Positions 1 through 8,053 of a stretch of 64,000 nt of DNA are shown here, piece by piece. Position 1 is the first letter of the stretch. Every line of letters starts with the position of its first letter. The position numbers and the translations under genes are program-made. The notes under the pieces are model-generated. The model did not search any database. It worked only from the letters and a program-made list of their open reading frames with translations, and was not told where the DNA came from. Origin of the DNA: Alitibacter langaaensis DSM 22999 (lineage in GTDB: Bacteria; Pseudomonadota; Gammaproteobacteria; Enterobacterales; Pasteurellaceae); the NCBI RefSeq assembly GCF_003096995.1, contig NZ_QENU01000001.1, positions 1-64,000 on the forward strand. The letters are read 5' to 3'.

Positions 1-1
1 G

Positions 2-76
2 GAATGTGAATTTCGGTTTAACTTTGGAACACCCAAAATGCAGCTAAAAACATTGCGAAAATGGTGTGAAATTTAG
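2..76 (+). pseudogene. 3' end of an IS1595-family (IS1016-like) transposase, cut by window edge
   Basis: The first 75 bases encode a 24-residue tail that begins ECEFRFNFGTPK and ends LRKWCEI before a TAG stop. An ECEFRFN-type motif near the C-terminus followed by a short basic tail is what I know from ISXO2-like (IS1595/IS1016) transposases of Pasteurellaceae and Neisseriaceae. The rest of the gene lies before the window, so I cannot tell whether the element is intact. The stop is followed at once by a GC-rich terminal repeat. The family call rests on this short tail and on the repeat, so it is good but not certain. Confidence 0.65.
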
Positions 77-96
77 GGCTAATCTACGTCAGCCCC
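76..96. repeat. Terminal inverted repeat (right end) of the IS element
   Basis: Read on the minus strand this stretch begins GGGGCTGACGTAG and continues ATTAGCCC. A GGG(G)CTG tip is typical of IS1595-family inverted repeats. It separates transposase sequence on one side from permease coding sequence on the other, so position 96 or 97 is the probable insertion junction. The partner repeat and the target duplication (8 bp in this family) lie outside the window. Confidence 0.6.
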
Positions 97-815
97 AAAA
101 TAAAAATTAAACGCGTGCGGGTCAAATTTATGCCTAAGGCTTGTGCTTCTTCATCATCAAGGCTTAACACATTCATACGCCAGCGTAATAAAATTAAAGG
201 TAACATCGCGATTAGCACTAAGGGGGCGACAAATTTTAAATCCTCAAAAGATGTCATATTTAGCCCGCCTAATAACCAAAAAGTAATGGTGCTTAATTGA
301 CTGTAAGGATCTGCAAGAATTTTAAGCAAGGAAATGCCCGCACCGAGTAAAGTAGAAATGGCGACACCAGATAACACCAAGGCAAGAATGGGATTTTGAC
401 GGCGTACTGTGCTGGCAATAAAATAGACCAAACTCACCGCAGTTAAACCTCCAATAAAAGCGAAACATTGAATTAACATTAAAGGAAAATCAAAATAAAT
501 GGCAACCACTGCGCCTAATCCTGCACCTGCAGTTACGCCTAAAATATCAGGAGAAACGAGAGGATTTTTAAACATGCCTTGATAGGTTACGCCAGCGGTG
601 GATAATGCAATTCCCACCAAAATTGCGGTGGCAATACGGGGAAGTCGAATATTCCACAACACGATATCAGAGGAAGTCATATTGCTTCCCCAATGCCAAA
701 GCGTATCCCAAATTTGTGTAATGGATAGCGAAAACTGCCCTGAACTTACCGCAAATAGAATACTGACAATCAATAAAATAAGAGGGAATAGTAAACGCAA
801 AATAAACCTCTTCAC
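84..815 (-). pseudogene. FecCD-family ABC transporter permease, truncated by IS insertion
   Basis: The 243-residue product has the hydrophobic N-terminus and the WNIRLPRIATAILVG and SPDILGVTAGAGLGA blocks of the BtuC/FecCD permease family, which import metal chelates, vitamin B12 or, in Haemophilus MolB, molybdate/tungstate. Family members are about 320-350 residues with about ten helices. This one stops after the seventh or so, at ...RLIFIL plus GLT and a TAG that come from the IS end itself. The conserved C-terminal part that contacts the ATPase is missing, so transport by this copy should be lost. It lies 8 bp downstream of its binding-protein gene. The ATPase gene is not visible. Confidence 0.8.
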
Positions 816-823
816 TTCTCAAT

Positions 824-1846
824 TTAAGCCAAGAAACGATTGACTTGTTGTTCGGAGAGTGAATAGCCATAACACAATTGAAAATACTCTTGCACTAAAG
901 CTGCACTTTCACTTCGAGTTATTTGGTTAGGTTTTAGTTTGTTAGCGAGCCAAATACAACCTAATAACCGATTAATACCTGGTGGCGAATCAAGCCAATT
1001 GAACGGCACATCTGGTGCTAAAAAAACTCGCTGATTTTTGACCGCACTTAGATTTTTCCACAATACATTTTGCTGAGCGAGTTGATAAAAATTCTGATCT
1101 TGAGTCACAATCAAATCAGGCTGCCATTGCAATAATTGCTCCATAGATACGCGCCCTAATTTTTTCTCGCCCAGCCCCGTTGCAACATTTTTTAACCCCA
1201 GCCAATCGAGCACTTCAGTATGAATCGCACCTTGAGATGCGGTTTCTAAACCGTCCGCACTGCGAGCAAGATAAACAGAAATTTTATCCTCTCGACAAAT
1301 ATTATGGGTTAAATGCAGAATTTGTTGTGCTAAATTAGCCAATTTTTTGGCTTTAGGCTGCACCTGCAACAACTCTCCTAATTCTAAAAATTGTTGCGCA
1401 CTTTCCGCCAAATTGCCTGCAACGATAAAATAGGCTAATTGAGTTTGTTGTGAAATTTTCTCTGCAGTGGACAAAAACGTCGCACTTACATTGCCGACAT
1501 CTAAAATTAAATCGGCGTTAAGACTGATGATTTTCTCCAATGGTGCGGTTGAACCACGCCCTGCAATCAGCCCGATATGCGGTAAAGCGAGAATGTTTTG
1601 AGCTAAATAAGGCTTAGATTTTTCTTTAATTTCTGTTGCAATACCGACCATTTTTTCAGGACATAACGCGATCAACATTAAATCTGAAACAAAACCAGCA
1701 CTTAAAATACGCGTTGGAATCTTGTTTAAGAGCCCTCTTCGCACAATTAAAGACTGAGCCTGTTGCGATAAAACCAACGAGGGAAAGCTCACAGCAGATA
1801 AGCCAAGAAAAATTGTTTTAATAAAATGGCGACGAGAATATGACAT
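824..1846 (-). CDS. Periplasmic substrate-binding protein of a FecCD-type ABC transporter
   Basis: The product has about 340 residues. The N-terminus SRRHFIKTIFLGLSA looks like a Tat or Sec export signal with a twin arginine. The fold is the FecB/BtuF (PF01497) type, with conserved stretches such as LNADLILD, LLQWQPDLIV and WLDSPPGINRLLG. It would capture a metal complex or oxyanion for the permease next door. I chose ATG 1846 because AAGGAG lies 6 nt upstream; a TTG two codons earlier is less likely. The substrate cannot be read from sequence: iron chelate, cobalamin and molybdate/tungstate (MolA-like) are all possible. The partner permease is truncated, so this gene may now be non-functional in import. 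Confidence 0.75.
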   Translation of the reverse strand: MSYSRRHFIKTIFLGLSAVSFPSLVLSQQAQSLIVRRGLLNKIPTRILSAGFVSDLMLIALCPEKMVGIATEIKEKSKPYLAQNILALPHIGLIAGRGSTAPLEKIISLNADLILDVGNVSATFLSTAEKISQQTQLAYFIVAGNLAESAQQFLELGELLQVQPKAKKLANLAQQILHLTHNICREDKISVYLARSADGLETASQGAIHTEVLDWLGLKNVATGLGEKKLGRVSMEQLLQWQPDLIVTQDQNFYQLAQQNVLWKNLSAVKNQRVFLAPDVPFNWLDSPPGINRLLGCIWLANKLKPNQITRSESAALVQEYFQLCYGYSLSEQQVNRFLA

Positions 1847-1852
1847 AAACAA

Positions 1853-2204
1853 CTCCTTACTAATTATATTGATAACTATATAACAAATCGTATTCTATAC
1901 TAATCTTTCTACAAATATTAATAAGAAAATGAATAAATTATGATCGATATCTCAAATATAAAATTTGAGATACACGTTAGGTCTTATGTTTATTGATATT
2001 GTTTAGCACTATTTCCCCGTAGTGTTTGGGTGGGCATAGCTTATCTATATTTACTATATTCAGACTGTTGTTATTTACTGTTAGCTTAGTTTTTTGCAAG
2101 CTTTGGCTTGAGTGTGACTATCGGGGTGTTTGCTTCAATGTGGCTAACTTGTAAAAATGGTTAAAAACCGATCTTTTCCCTTTACAAGCAAAAGGAAAGT
2201 CAGT
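1853..2204. other. Gene-free spacer between divergent transporter and rplJL
   Basis: I see no coding frame with convincing features here. The left part is very AT-rich and must carry the promoter of the binding-protein gene. A small hairpin, CACTA/TAGTG at 2007-2024, is not followed by a T-run. The rplJL promoter must lie in the right part, but I cannot choose one candidate. The rplK and rplA genes that usually precede rplJ are not here. Confidence 0.5.
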
Positions 2205-2209
2205 AATAT

Positions 2210-2352
2210 AGCGCACCTGTTTGCGGGTGACCGTGAAATTGATGGTGCTTGCCTATCAAGCCCCGTCCAAGACCGTAGGAGAAAATGCACAAAAGTGCGG
2301 TCAGAAATGACAAAATTTTCTTAATTGCCTACGTAGATGGTGAACAGAAAAA
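2210..2352 (+). promoter_or_regulatory. Ribosomal protein L10 leader (autoregulatory mRNA element)
   Basis: The segment GTCCAAGACCGTAGG at 2265-2279 and GCCTACGTAGATGG at 2327-2340 match the gammaproteobacterial L10 leader as I remember it from E. coli. CGTAGG pairs with CCTACG, and the outer CCGTC with GATGG. In the known system L10 or the L10-L7/L12 complex binds this kink-turn structure and represses translation of rplJL. The apical part differs from E. coli: it holds an uptake signal (2293-2301) inside a GAAAAT/ATTTTC stem. The 5' boundary is approximate. Confidence 0.8.
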
Positions 2353-2452
2353 GAATTTTTCTGCTTCTGTACACCGAAGTCGTCCTAATACGTTGTTTGT
2401 ATTGGGTAATTTAATTCCGAGAAATCGGAGTGTATTCAGGAGCTAAAAGCCA

Positions 2453-2944
2453 ATGGCATTAAATCTTCAAGACAAACAAGCAATTGTTGCTGAAGTAAAT
2501 GAAGCAGCCAAAGGTGCCCTTTCAGCAGTTATCGCGGATTCTCGTGGTGTAACTGTTGATAAAATGACTGATTTGCGTAAAGCAGCTCGTGAAGCTGGCG
2601 TTTCAATGCGTGTTGTTCGTAATACATTATTACGTCGTGCGGTTGAAGGTACAGAATTCGAGTGCTTAAAAGATACGTTTACTGGTCCAACTCTTATCGC
2701 ATTCTCTAATGAACACCCAGGTGCAGCAGCACGTTTGTTCAATGAATTTGCGAAAGCAAACAAAGAGTTTGAAATTAAAGGTGCAGCCTTTGAAGGTAAA
2801 ATCCAAGATGTTGAATTCTTGGCAACATTACCAACTTACGAAGAAGCGATTGCACGTTTAATGGGTACAATGAAAGAAGCTGCGGCAGGAAAACTTGTAC
2901 GCACTTTTGCAGCATTACGCGACAAATTACAAGAAGCAGCTTAA
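2453..2944 (+). CDS. rplJ: 50S ribosomal protein L10
   Basis: The protein has 163 residues and starts [22 protein letters not shown], as in enteric L10. L10 binds 23S rRNA at the base of the stalk and anchors the L7/L12 dimers through its C-terminal helix. The N-terminal globular domain and the C-terminal helix ([18 protein letters not shown]) are present. An AGGAG site stands 7-8 nt upstream of ATG 2453. The gene follows the L10 leader and precedes rplL by 57 bp, so the two are surely co-transcribed and under L10 autoregulation. Length is normal. Confidence 0.98.
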   Translation: MALNLQDKQAIVAEVNEAAKGALSAVIADSRGVTVDKMTDLRKAAREAGVSMRVVRNTLLRRAVEGTEFECLKDTFTGPTLIAFSNEHPGAAARLFNEFAKANKEFEIKGAAFEGKIQDVEFLATLPTYEEAIARLMGTMKEAAAGKLVRTFAALRDKLQEAA

Positions 2945-3001
2945 TTTTAAGCCGTATTCTTAAATCGTTTAACAACTTATTTACTTTAGGAATTGATTGT
3001 T

Positions 3002-3370
3002 ATGTCATTAACTAACGAACAAATCATTGAAGCGATCGCTTCTAAATCAGTATCAGAAATCGTTGAATTAATCGCAGCGATGGAAGAAAAATTCGGTGTT
3101 TCAGCAGCGGCAGTAGCGGCAGCAGCTCCAGCAGCTGGCGGCGCAGCAGCAGAAGAAAAAACAGAATTCGACGTAGTATTAGCTGAAGCTGGTGCAAACA
3201 AAGTTGCTGTAATCAAAGCAGTACGTGGTGCAACAGGTTTAGGCTTAAAAGAAGCTAAAGATTTAGTTGAATCTGCTCCAGCTACATTGAAAGAAGGCGT
3301 AGCTAAAGCTGAAGCTGAAGCATTGAAAAAAGACTTAGAAGAAGCTGGCGCGAAAGTAGAAATCAAATAA
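3002..3370 (+). CDS. rplL: 50S ribosomal protein L7/L12
   Basis: The product has 122 residues: an N-terminal dimerisation domain ([24 protein letters not shown]), an Ala-rich hinge around residues 38-52, and the C-terminal domain with the conserved [20 protein letters not shown] helix that recruits elongation factors. I chose ATG 3002 rather than the in-frame TTG 2993, because the protein then begins MSLTNEQI like its homologues and TTTAGGA lies a suitable distance upstream. It is the second gene of the rplJL unit and is followed by a terminator hairpin. Confidence 0.98.
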   Translation: MSLTNEQIIEAIASKSVSEIVELIAAMEEKFGVSAAAVAAAAPAAGGAAAEEKTEFDVVLAEAGANKVAVIKAVRGATGLGLKEAKDLVESAPATLKEGVAKAEAEALKKDLEEAGAKVEIK

Positions 3371-3405
3371 TTTTGATTAAAACTTTTAACCAATTCTGGT
3401 TTAAA

Positions 3406-3435
3406 GAAACCCTGACGGAAGCGTTGGGGTTTTTA
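3406..3435 (+). terminator. Terminator-like hairpin after rplL
   Basis: AAACCC at 3407-3412 pairs with GGGTTT, with an inner ACG/CGT pairing, and a short T-run follows (TTTTTATTTAT). It lies 36 bp after the rplL stop. In E. coli a partial attenuator sits between rplL and rpoB; this one may likewise reduce readthrough into rpoBC. Confidence 0.7.
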
Positions 3436-3478
3436 TTTATTTCTAAAAATAAACTTAAACAAAATAACTGTTTTTAGG

Positions 3479-3507
3479 TTGCTAAATAGCCAAAAATTCA
3501 CTATAAT
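3479..3507 (+). promoter_or_regulatory. Candidate sigma-70 promoter for rpoBC
   Basis: TTGCTA (3479-3484) and a perfect TATAAT (3502-3507) are separated by 17 bp. It is placed after the rplL terminator hairpin, so it could drive rpoBC independently of rplJL. Transcription would begin near 3514, giving a leader of about 280 nt. Confidence 0.55.
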
Positions 3508-3532
3508 TTACGACCATTTTTAAAGAAATGCG

Positions 3533-3559
3533 GCTGGCAGTTTTGCTGTCAGCTTTTTT
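3533..3559 (+). terminator. Intrinsic terminator/attenuator in the rpoBC leader
   Basis: GCTGGCAG (3533-3540) pairs with CTGTCAGC (3546-3553) with one G-T pair and a 5-nt loop, followed by a run of six T. It begins about 20 nt downstream of the start site predicted from the TATAAT at 3502, so it may attenuate transcription into rpoB. The rest of the leader to 3791 holds a CGTTATC/GATAACG palindrome (3561-3576) and one uptake signal (3718-3726). Confidence 0.65.
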
Positions 3560-3791
3560 GCGTTATCGAGATAACGTGAAAACTCTCCGTTTTATTGCAG
3601 AAAAATTAAGTTAAATCAAGCTGTTAGCTTAATGCAATCCGCTCATCAGAAGTAAGGTTCAGAGTGCGGGATCTGAAAACGGGTTCAATCATTGATTTGA
3701 AAATTATCAAGATTTTGACCGCACTTTGTATATTTCGGTTAAGCAATTTTCATTTCAACTCGGTCTCACTAAAAATTACTGAGGAAAACCA

Positions 3792-6700
3792 ATGGGTTAC
3801 TCCTATACTGAGAAAAAACGTATTCGTAAAGACTTCGGCAAACGTCCGCAAGTTTTAAATGTACCTTATTTATTAACCATTCAGTTAGATTCTTTTGACA
3901 AATTTATTCAACGTGATCCTGACGGTCAGCAAGGTTTAGAAGCTGCATTCCGTTCTGTGTTTCCAATTGTTAGCAACAATGGTTCAACAGAATTGCAATA
4001 TGTTAGCTATAAACTTGGTGAACCTGTGTTTGATGTGCGTGAATGTCAAATTCGCGGCACAACATTTGCTGCGCCATTACGTGTGAAATTACGTTTGGTG
4101 AGCTATGACAGAGATGCTGCACCAGGCACAATTAAAGATATTAAAGAACAAGATGTTTACATGGGCGAAATCCCATTAATGACAGAAAATGGTACCTTTG
4201 TGATTAACGGTACAGAGCGTGTTATCGTATCGCAATTACATCGCAGCCCTGGTGTGTTCTTTGATTCAGATAAAGGTAAAACACATTCATCGGGTAAAGT
4301 GCTTTATAACGCACGTATTATTCCTTACCGTGGTTCTTGGTTAGATTTTGAATTTGACCCGAAAGACAATTTATTTGCGCGTATTGACCGTCGTCGTAAA
4401 TTGCCAGCAACCATTATTTTGCGTGCTTTAAATTACAGCACAGAAGAAATCTTGGATTTATTCTTTGATAAAGTTGTTTTCGAGCTCAAAGATAACAAAC
4501 TTTTAATGGAACTTGTGCCTGAACGTTTACGTGGCGAAACTGCAACTTTTGATATTGAAGCAAATGGTAAAGTTTATGTAGAACGTGGTCGCCGTATTAC
4601 AGCGCGCCATATTCGTGCCTTAGAAAAAGATAAAGTATCACAAGTTGAAGTGCCGACTGAATATATCATTGGCAAAGTTGCAGCGAAAGATTATGTGGAT
4701 TTAGAAACGGGTGAAGTGGTTTGCCCTGCAAATATGGAACTCTCTTTAGAGTTATTAGCTAAGTTGGCTCAGGCAGGTTACACCACCATTGAAACTTTAT
4801 TTACCAATGACTTAGATTTCGGTCCATATATTTCAGAAACCTTACGTGTTGATCCATCTTACGATCGTTTGTCAGCATTAGTTGAAATTTATCGTATGAT
4901 GCGCCCAGGCGAGCCACCAACAAAAGAGGCTGCGGAAGGTTTATTCGATAATTTATTCTTCTCTCAAGAACGCTATGATTTATCTGCGGTAGGTCGTATG
5001 AAATTCAACCGTTCAATCGGCGTTGAAGAAGAAACGGGCAGCGGCGTATTAAGCAAAGAAGATATCGTTAGTGTGATGAAAAAACTTATCGATATCCGTA
5101 ATGGCCGTGGTGAAGTCGATGATATTGACCACTTAGGTAACCGTCGTATTCGTTCTGTTGGTGAAATGGCTGAAAACCAATTCCGTATCGGTTTAGTGCG
5201 TGTTGAACGTGCCGTTAAAGAACGTCTTTCTTTAGGCGATCTTGATGCAGTGACTCCACAGGATCTAATTAATGCAAAACCGATTTCTGCGGCAGTGCGT
5301 GAATTCTTTGGTTCTTCACAATTATCGCAATTTATGGACCAAAATAACCCATTATCAGAAGTGACGCATAAACGTCGTATTTCTGCATTAGGTCCAGGTG
5401 GTTTAACCCGTGAACGAGCAGGCTTTGAAGTGCGTGACGTACATACCACTCACTATGGTCGTGTGTGTCCGATTGAAACCCCTGAAGGTCCAAACATCGG
5501 TTTGATTAACTCATTATCTGTCTATGCACGTACTAATGACTATGGTTTCTTAGAAACACCATATCGTAAAGTTGTGGACGGCCAAGTTACAGAAGAAATC
5601 GAGTATTTATCGGCAATTGAAGAAGGTAAATATATTATTGCGCAAGCAAACTCGAACTTAGATGAGAACTTGCGTTTTACCGATACTTTTGTTACTGCGC
5701 GTGGTGAACATGGTGAGTCTGGTTTATATCGTCCAGAAGATATTCATTATATGGACGTTTCCACTCAGCAAGTTGTTTCTGTTGCGGCAGCATTAATCCC
5801 ATTCTTAGAGCATGACGATGCGAACCGTGCATTAATGGGGGCGAACATGCAACGTCAAGCAGTTCCTACATTACGTGCGGATAAACCACTCGTTGGTACA
5901 GGGATGGAAAAACCAATCGCACTTGACTCGGGTGTGGCGGTGATCGCAAAACGTGGCGGTACAATTCAATATGTTGATGCATCTCGTATCGTGGTGAAAG
6001 TCAACGAAGATGAAACGATCCCAGGTGAAGCAGGTATCGACATCTATAATTTAATTAAATATACCCGTTCAAACCAAAATACTTGTATCAACCAAATTCC
6101 TTGCGTGAATTTAGGTGAGCCCGTAGGTCGTGGTGAAATCTTAGCTGATGGTCCATCAACAGATTTAGGTGAATTAGCATTAGGTCAAAATATCCGTGTG
6201 GCATTCATGCCTTGGAATGGTTATAACTTCGAAGACTCAATGTTAGTTTCAGAACGTGTTGTTCAACAAGATCGTTTCACAACTATTCACATTCAAGAGC
6301 TTTCTTGTGTGGCGCGTGATACCAAATTAGGCGCGGAAGAAATTACTGCCGACATTCCTAATGTAGGCGAAGCAGCGTTAAGCAAACTTGATGAATCAGG
6401 TATCGTTTACGTTGGTGCAGAAGTGAAAGGTGGTGATATTCTTGTGGGTAAAGTGACACCAAAAGGTGAAACACAATTAACCCCAGAAGAAAAATTATTA
6501 CGTGCGATCTTCGGGGAAAAAGCGTCAGATGTGAAAGATTCTTCATTGCGCGTGCCAAATGGTACCTCTGGTACGGTTATTGACGTTCAAGTATTTACCC
6601 GTGATGGTGTAGAGAAAGATAAACGTGCGCTTGAAATTGAAGAAATGCAATTAAAACAAGCGAAAAAAGACCTTGTTGAAGAATTAGAAATCTTAGAAGC

Positions 6701-7820
6701 AGGCTTGTTCTCTCGTGTACGCAATCTATTAATTGATGGCGGTGTGAGTGAGAAAGAATTGGATAAATTAGACCGCACTAAATGGTTAGAGCAAACCTTA
6801 AGTGACGAATCAAAACAAAACCAATTAGAACAACTTGCAGAGCAATACGAAGAATTACGCAAAGACTTTGAACACAAACTAGAAGTAAAACGTGGCAAAA
6901 TTATCCAAGGTGATGATTTAGCACCAGGTGTTCAAAAAGTGGTTAAAGTGTATTTGGCGGTGAAACGTCAAATTCAACCGGGTGATAAAATGGCGGGTCG
7001 CCATGGTAACAAAGGTGTTATCTCGAAAATTAACCCAGTTGAAGATATGCCGTACGATGAAAACGGTCAACCAGTTGAAATCGTATTGAACCCATTGGGC
7101 GTACCTTCTCGTATGAACATCGGTCAGATCCTTGAAACGCATTTAGGTTTAGCGGCAAAAGGTATTGGTGACCAAATCAACGCAATGATCAAACAACAAC
7201 AATCTGTTGCGAAATTGCGTGAATACATTCAAAAAGCCTATGACTTAGGTGGTGGTTCGCAAAAAGTCGATCTCAGCACCTTCACTGATGAAGAAGTCAT
7301 GCGTTTAGCTGAAAACTTACGCAAAGGTTTACCGCTTGCAACACCTGTATTTGATGGTGCGCACGAAAGCGAAATTAAAGGCTTGTTAGAATTAGGCGGC
7401 TTGCCAACTTCGGGTCAAATCACCTTGTTCGATGGTCGTACAGGTGAAAAATTTGAGCGTCCAGTAACCGTAGGTTATATGTATATGCTCAAATTGAACC
7501 ACTTAGTTGATGACAAAATGCACGCTCGTTCAACAGGTTCTTATAGTCTTGTTACACAGCAACCATTGGGTGGTAAAGCACAATTCGGTGGTCAACGTTT
7601 CGGTGAAATGGAGGTATGGGCACTAGAAGCATACGGTGCAGCATACACCTTACAAGAAATGTTAACTGTGAAATCTGATGATGTGAACGGCCGTACGAAG
7701 ATGTATAAAAACATCGTTGGTGGCACTCACTACATGGAACCAGGCACACCTGAATCTTTCAATGTAATTATGAAAGAAATTCGCTCGCTTGGTCTTAACA
7801 TTGACTTAGACGAAGAATAA
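3792..7820 (+). CDS. rpoB: DNA-directed RNA polymerase subunit beta
   Basis: The protein has 1342 residues, the same length as E. coli RpoB. The rifampicin pocket segment near residues 508-537 ([32 protein letters not shown]) has Asp, His and Ser at the positions equivalent to E. coli 516, 526 and 531, a susceptible genotype there. The active-site and switch motifs [12 protein letters not shown] and the C-terminal KMYKNIVGG part, which packs against beta-prime, are present. The start is ATG 3792 after TGAGGAAAACC. The coding region has no uptake signal. It is followed by an unusually long 233-bp gap before rpoC. Confidence 0.99.
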   Translation: MGYSYTEKKRIRKDFGKRPQVLNVPYLLTIQLDSFDKFIQRDPDGQQGLEAAFRSVFPIVSNNGSTELQYVSYKLGEPVFDVRECQIRGTTFAAPLRVKLRLVSYDRDAAPGTIKDIKEQDVYMGEIPLMTENGTFVINGTERVIVSQLHRSPGVFFDSDKGKTHSSGKVLYNARIIPYRGSWLDFEFDPKDNLFARIDRRRKLPATIILRALNYSTEEILDLFFDKVVFELKDNKLLMELVPERLRGETATFDIEANGKVYVERGRRITARHIRALEKDKVSQVEVPTEYIIGKVAAKDYVDLETGEVVCPANMELSLELLAKLAQAGYTTIETLFTNDLDFGPYISETLRVDPSYDRLSALVEIYRMMRPGEPPTKEAAEGLFDNLFFSQERYDLSAVGRMKFNRSIGVEEETGSGVLSKEDIVSVMKKLIDIRNGRGEVDDIDHLGNRRIRSVGEMAENQFRIGLVRVERAVKERLSLGDLDAVTPQDLINAKPISAAVREFFGSSQLSQFMDQNNPLSEVTHKRRISALGPGGLTRERAGFEVRDVHTTHYGRVCPIETPEGPNIGLINSLSVYARTNDYGFLETPYRKVVDGQVTEEIEYLSAIEEGKYIIAQANSNLDENLRFTDTFVTARGEHGESGLYRPEDIHYMDVSTQQVVSVAAALIPFLEHDDANRALMGANMQRQAVPTLRADKPLVGTGMEKPIALDSGVAVIAKRGGTIQYVDASRIVVKVNEDETIPGEAGIDIYNLIKYTRSNQNTCINQIPCVNLGEPVGRGEILADGPSTDLGELALGQNIRVAFMPWNGYNFEDSMLVSERVVQQDRFTTIHIQELSCVARDTKLGAEEITADIPNVGEAALSKLDESGIVYVGAEVKGGDILVGKVTPKGETQLTPEEKLLRAIFGEKASDVKDSSLRVPNGTSGTVIDVQVFTRDGVEKDKRALEIEEMQLKQAKKDLVEELEILEAGLFSRVRNLLIDGGVSEKELDKLDRTKWLEQTLSDESKQNQLEQLAEQYEELRKDFEHKLEVKRGKIIQGDDLAPGVQKVVKVYLAVKRQIQPGDKMAGRHGNKGVISKINPVEDMPYDENGQPVEIVLNPLGVPSRMNIGQILETHLGLAAKGIGDQINAMIKQQQSVAKLREYIQKAYDLGGGSQKVDLSTFTDEEVMRLAENLRKGLPLATPVFDGAHESEIKGLLELGGLPTSGQITLFDGRTGEKFERPVTVGYMYMLKLNHLVDDKMHARSTGSYSLVTQQPLGGKAQFGGQRFGEMEVWALEAYGAAYTLQEMLTVKSDDVNGRTKMYKNIVGGTHYMEPGTPESFNVIMKEIRSLGLNIDLDEE

Positions 7821-7981
7821 TTTGAATCGTTGGCGAGTTGTCTGAATTTGGAGAGATTTCAATCATAAATAAAACAACCGCCGACTGTGTTCAAAGGGCT
7901 TAAGCTTGAGCGCTGAGATGAATTGAATACATCGTAGATTTAGCCAATGCCCTTTTCGTCAACAATGCGAAAAAATCCGCG

Positions 7982-8022
7982 CAAAGTGCGGTCAAAATTT
8001 TGATATTTTTAACCGCACTTTG
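7982..8022. repeat. Inverted uptake-signal pair between rpoB and rpoC
   Basis: AAGTGCGGT at 7984-7992 and ACCGCACTT at 8012-8020 form an 11-bp stem, CAAAGTGCGGT/ACCGCACTTTG, with a 19-nt AT-rich loop. There is no T-run after it, so it looks more like an mRNA processing or pausing element, or simply an uptake site, than a terminator. It lies in the 233-bp rpoB-rpoC spacer, where I see nothing else. Confidence 0.75.
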
Positions 8023-8053
8023 AATACGTTTAACTCCGACAGGAGCAAAATCT

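Noticed and set aside
1860-1890. Possible Fur box upstream of the binding-protein gene (GATAACTATATAACAAATC)
   Set aside because: Only about 11 of 19 positions match the Fur consensus in a very AT-rich stretch, which is near chance.
2986-3393. 135-codon minus-strand open frame over rplL
   Set aside because: It is low-complexity Ala/Ser-rich antisense of the L7/L12 hinge.
4973-5449. 158-codon open frame on the minus strand inside rpoB
   Set aside because: It is fully inside a certain gene, its product has no recognisable domain and its composition follows rpoB codon bias.
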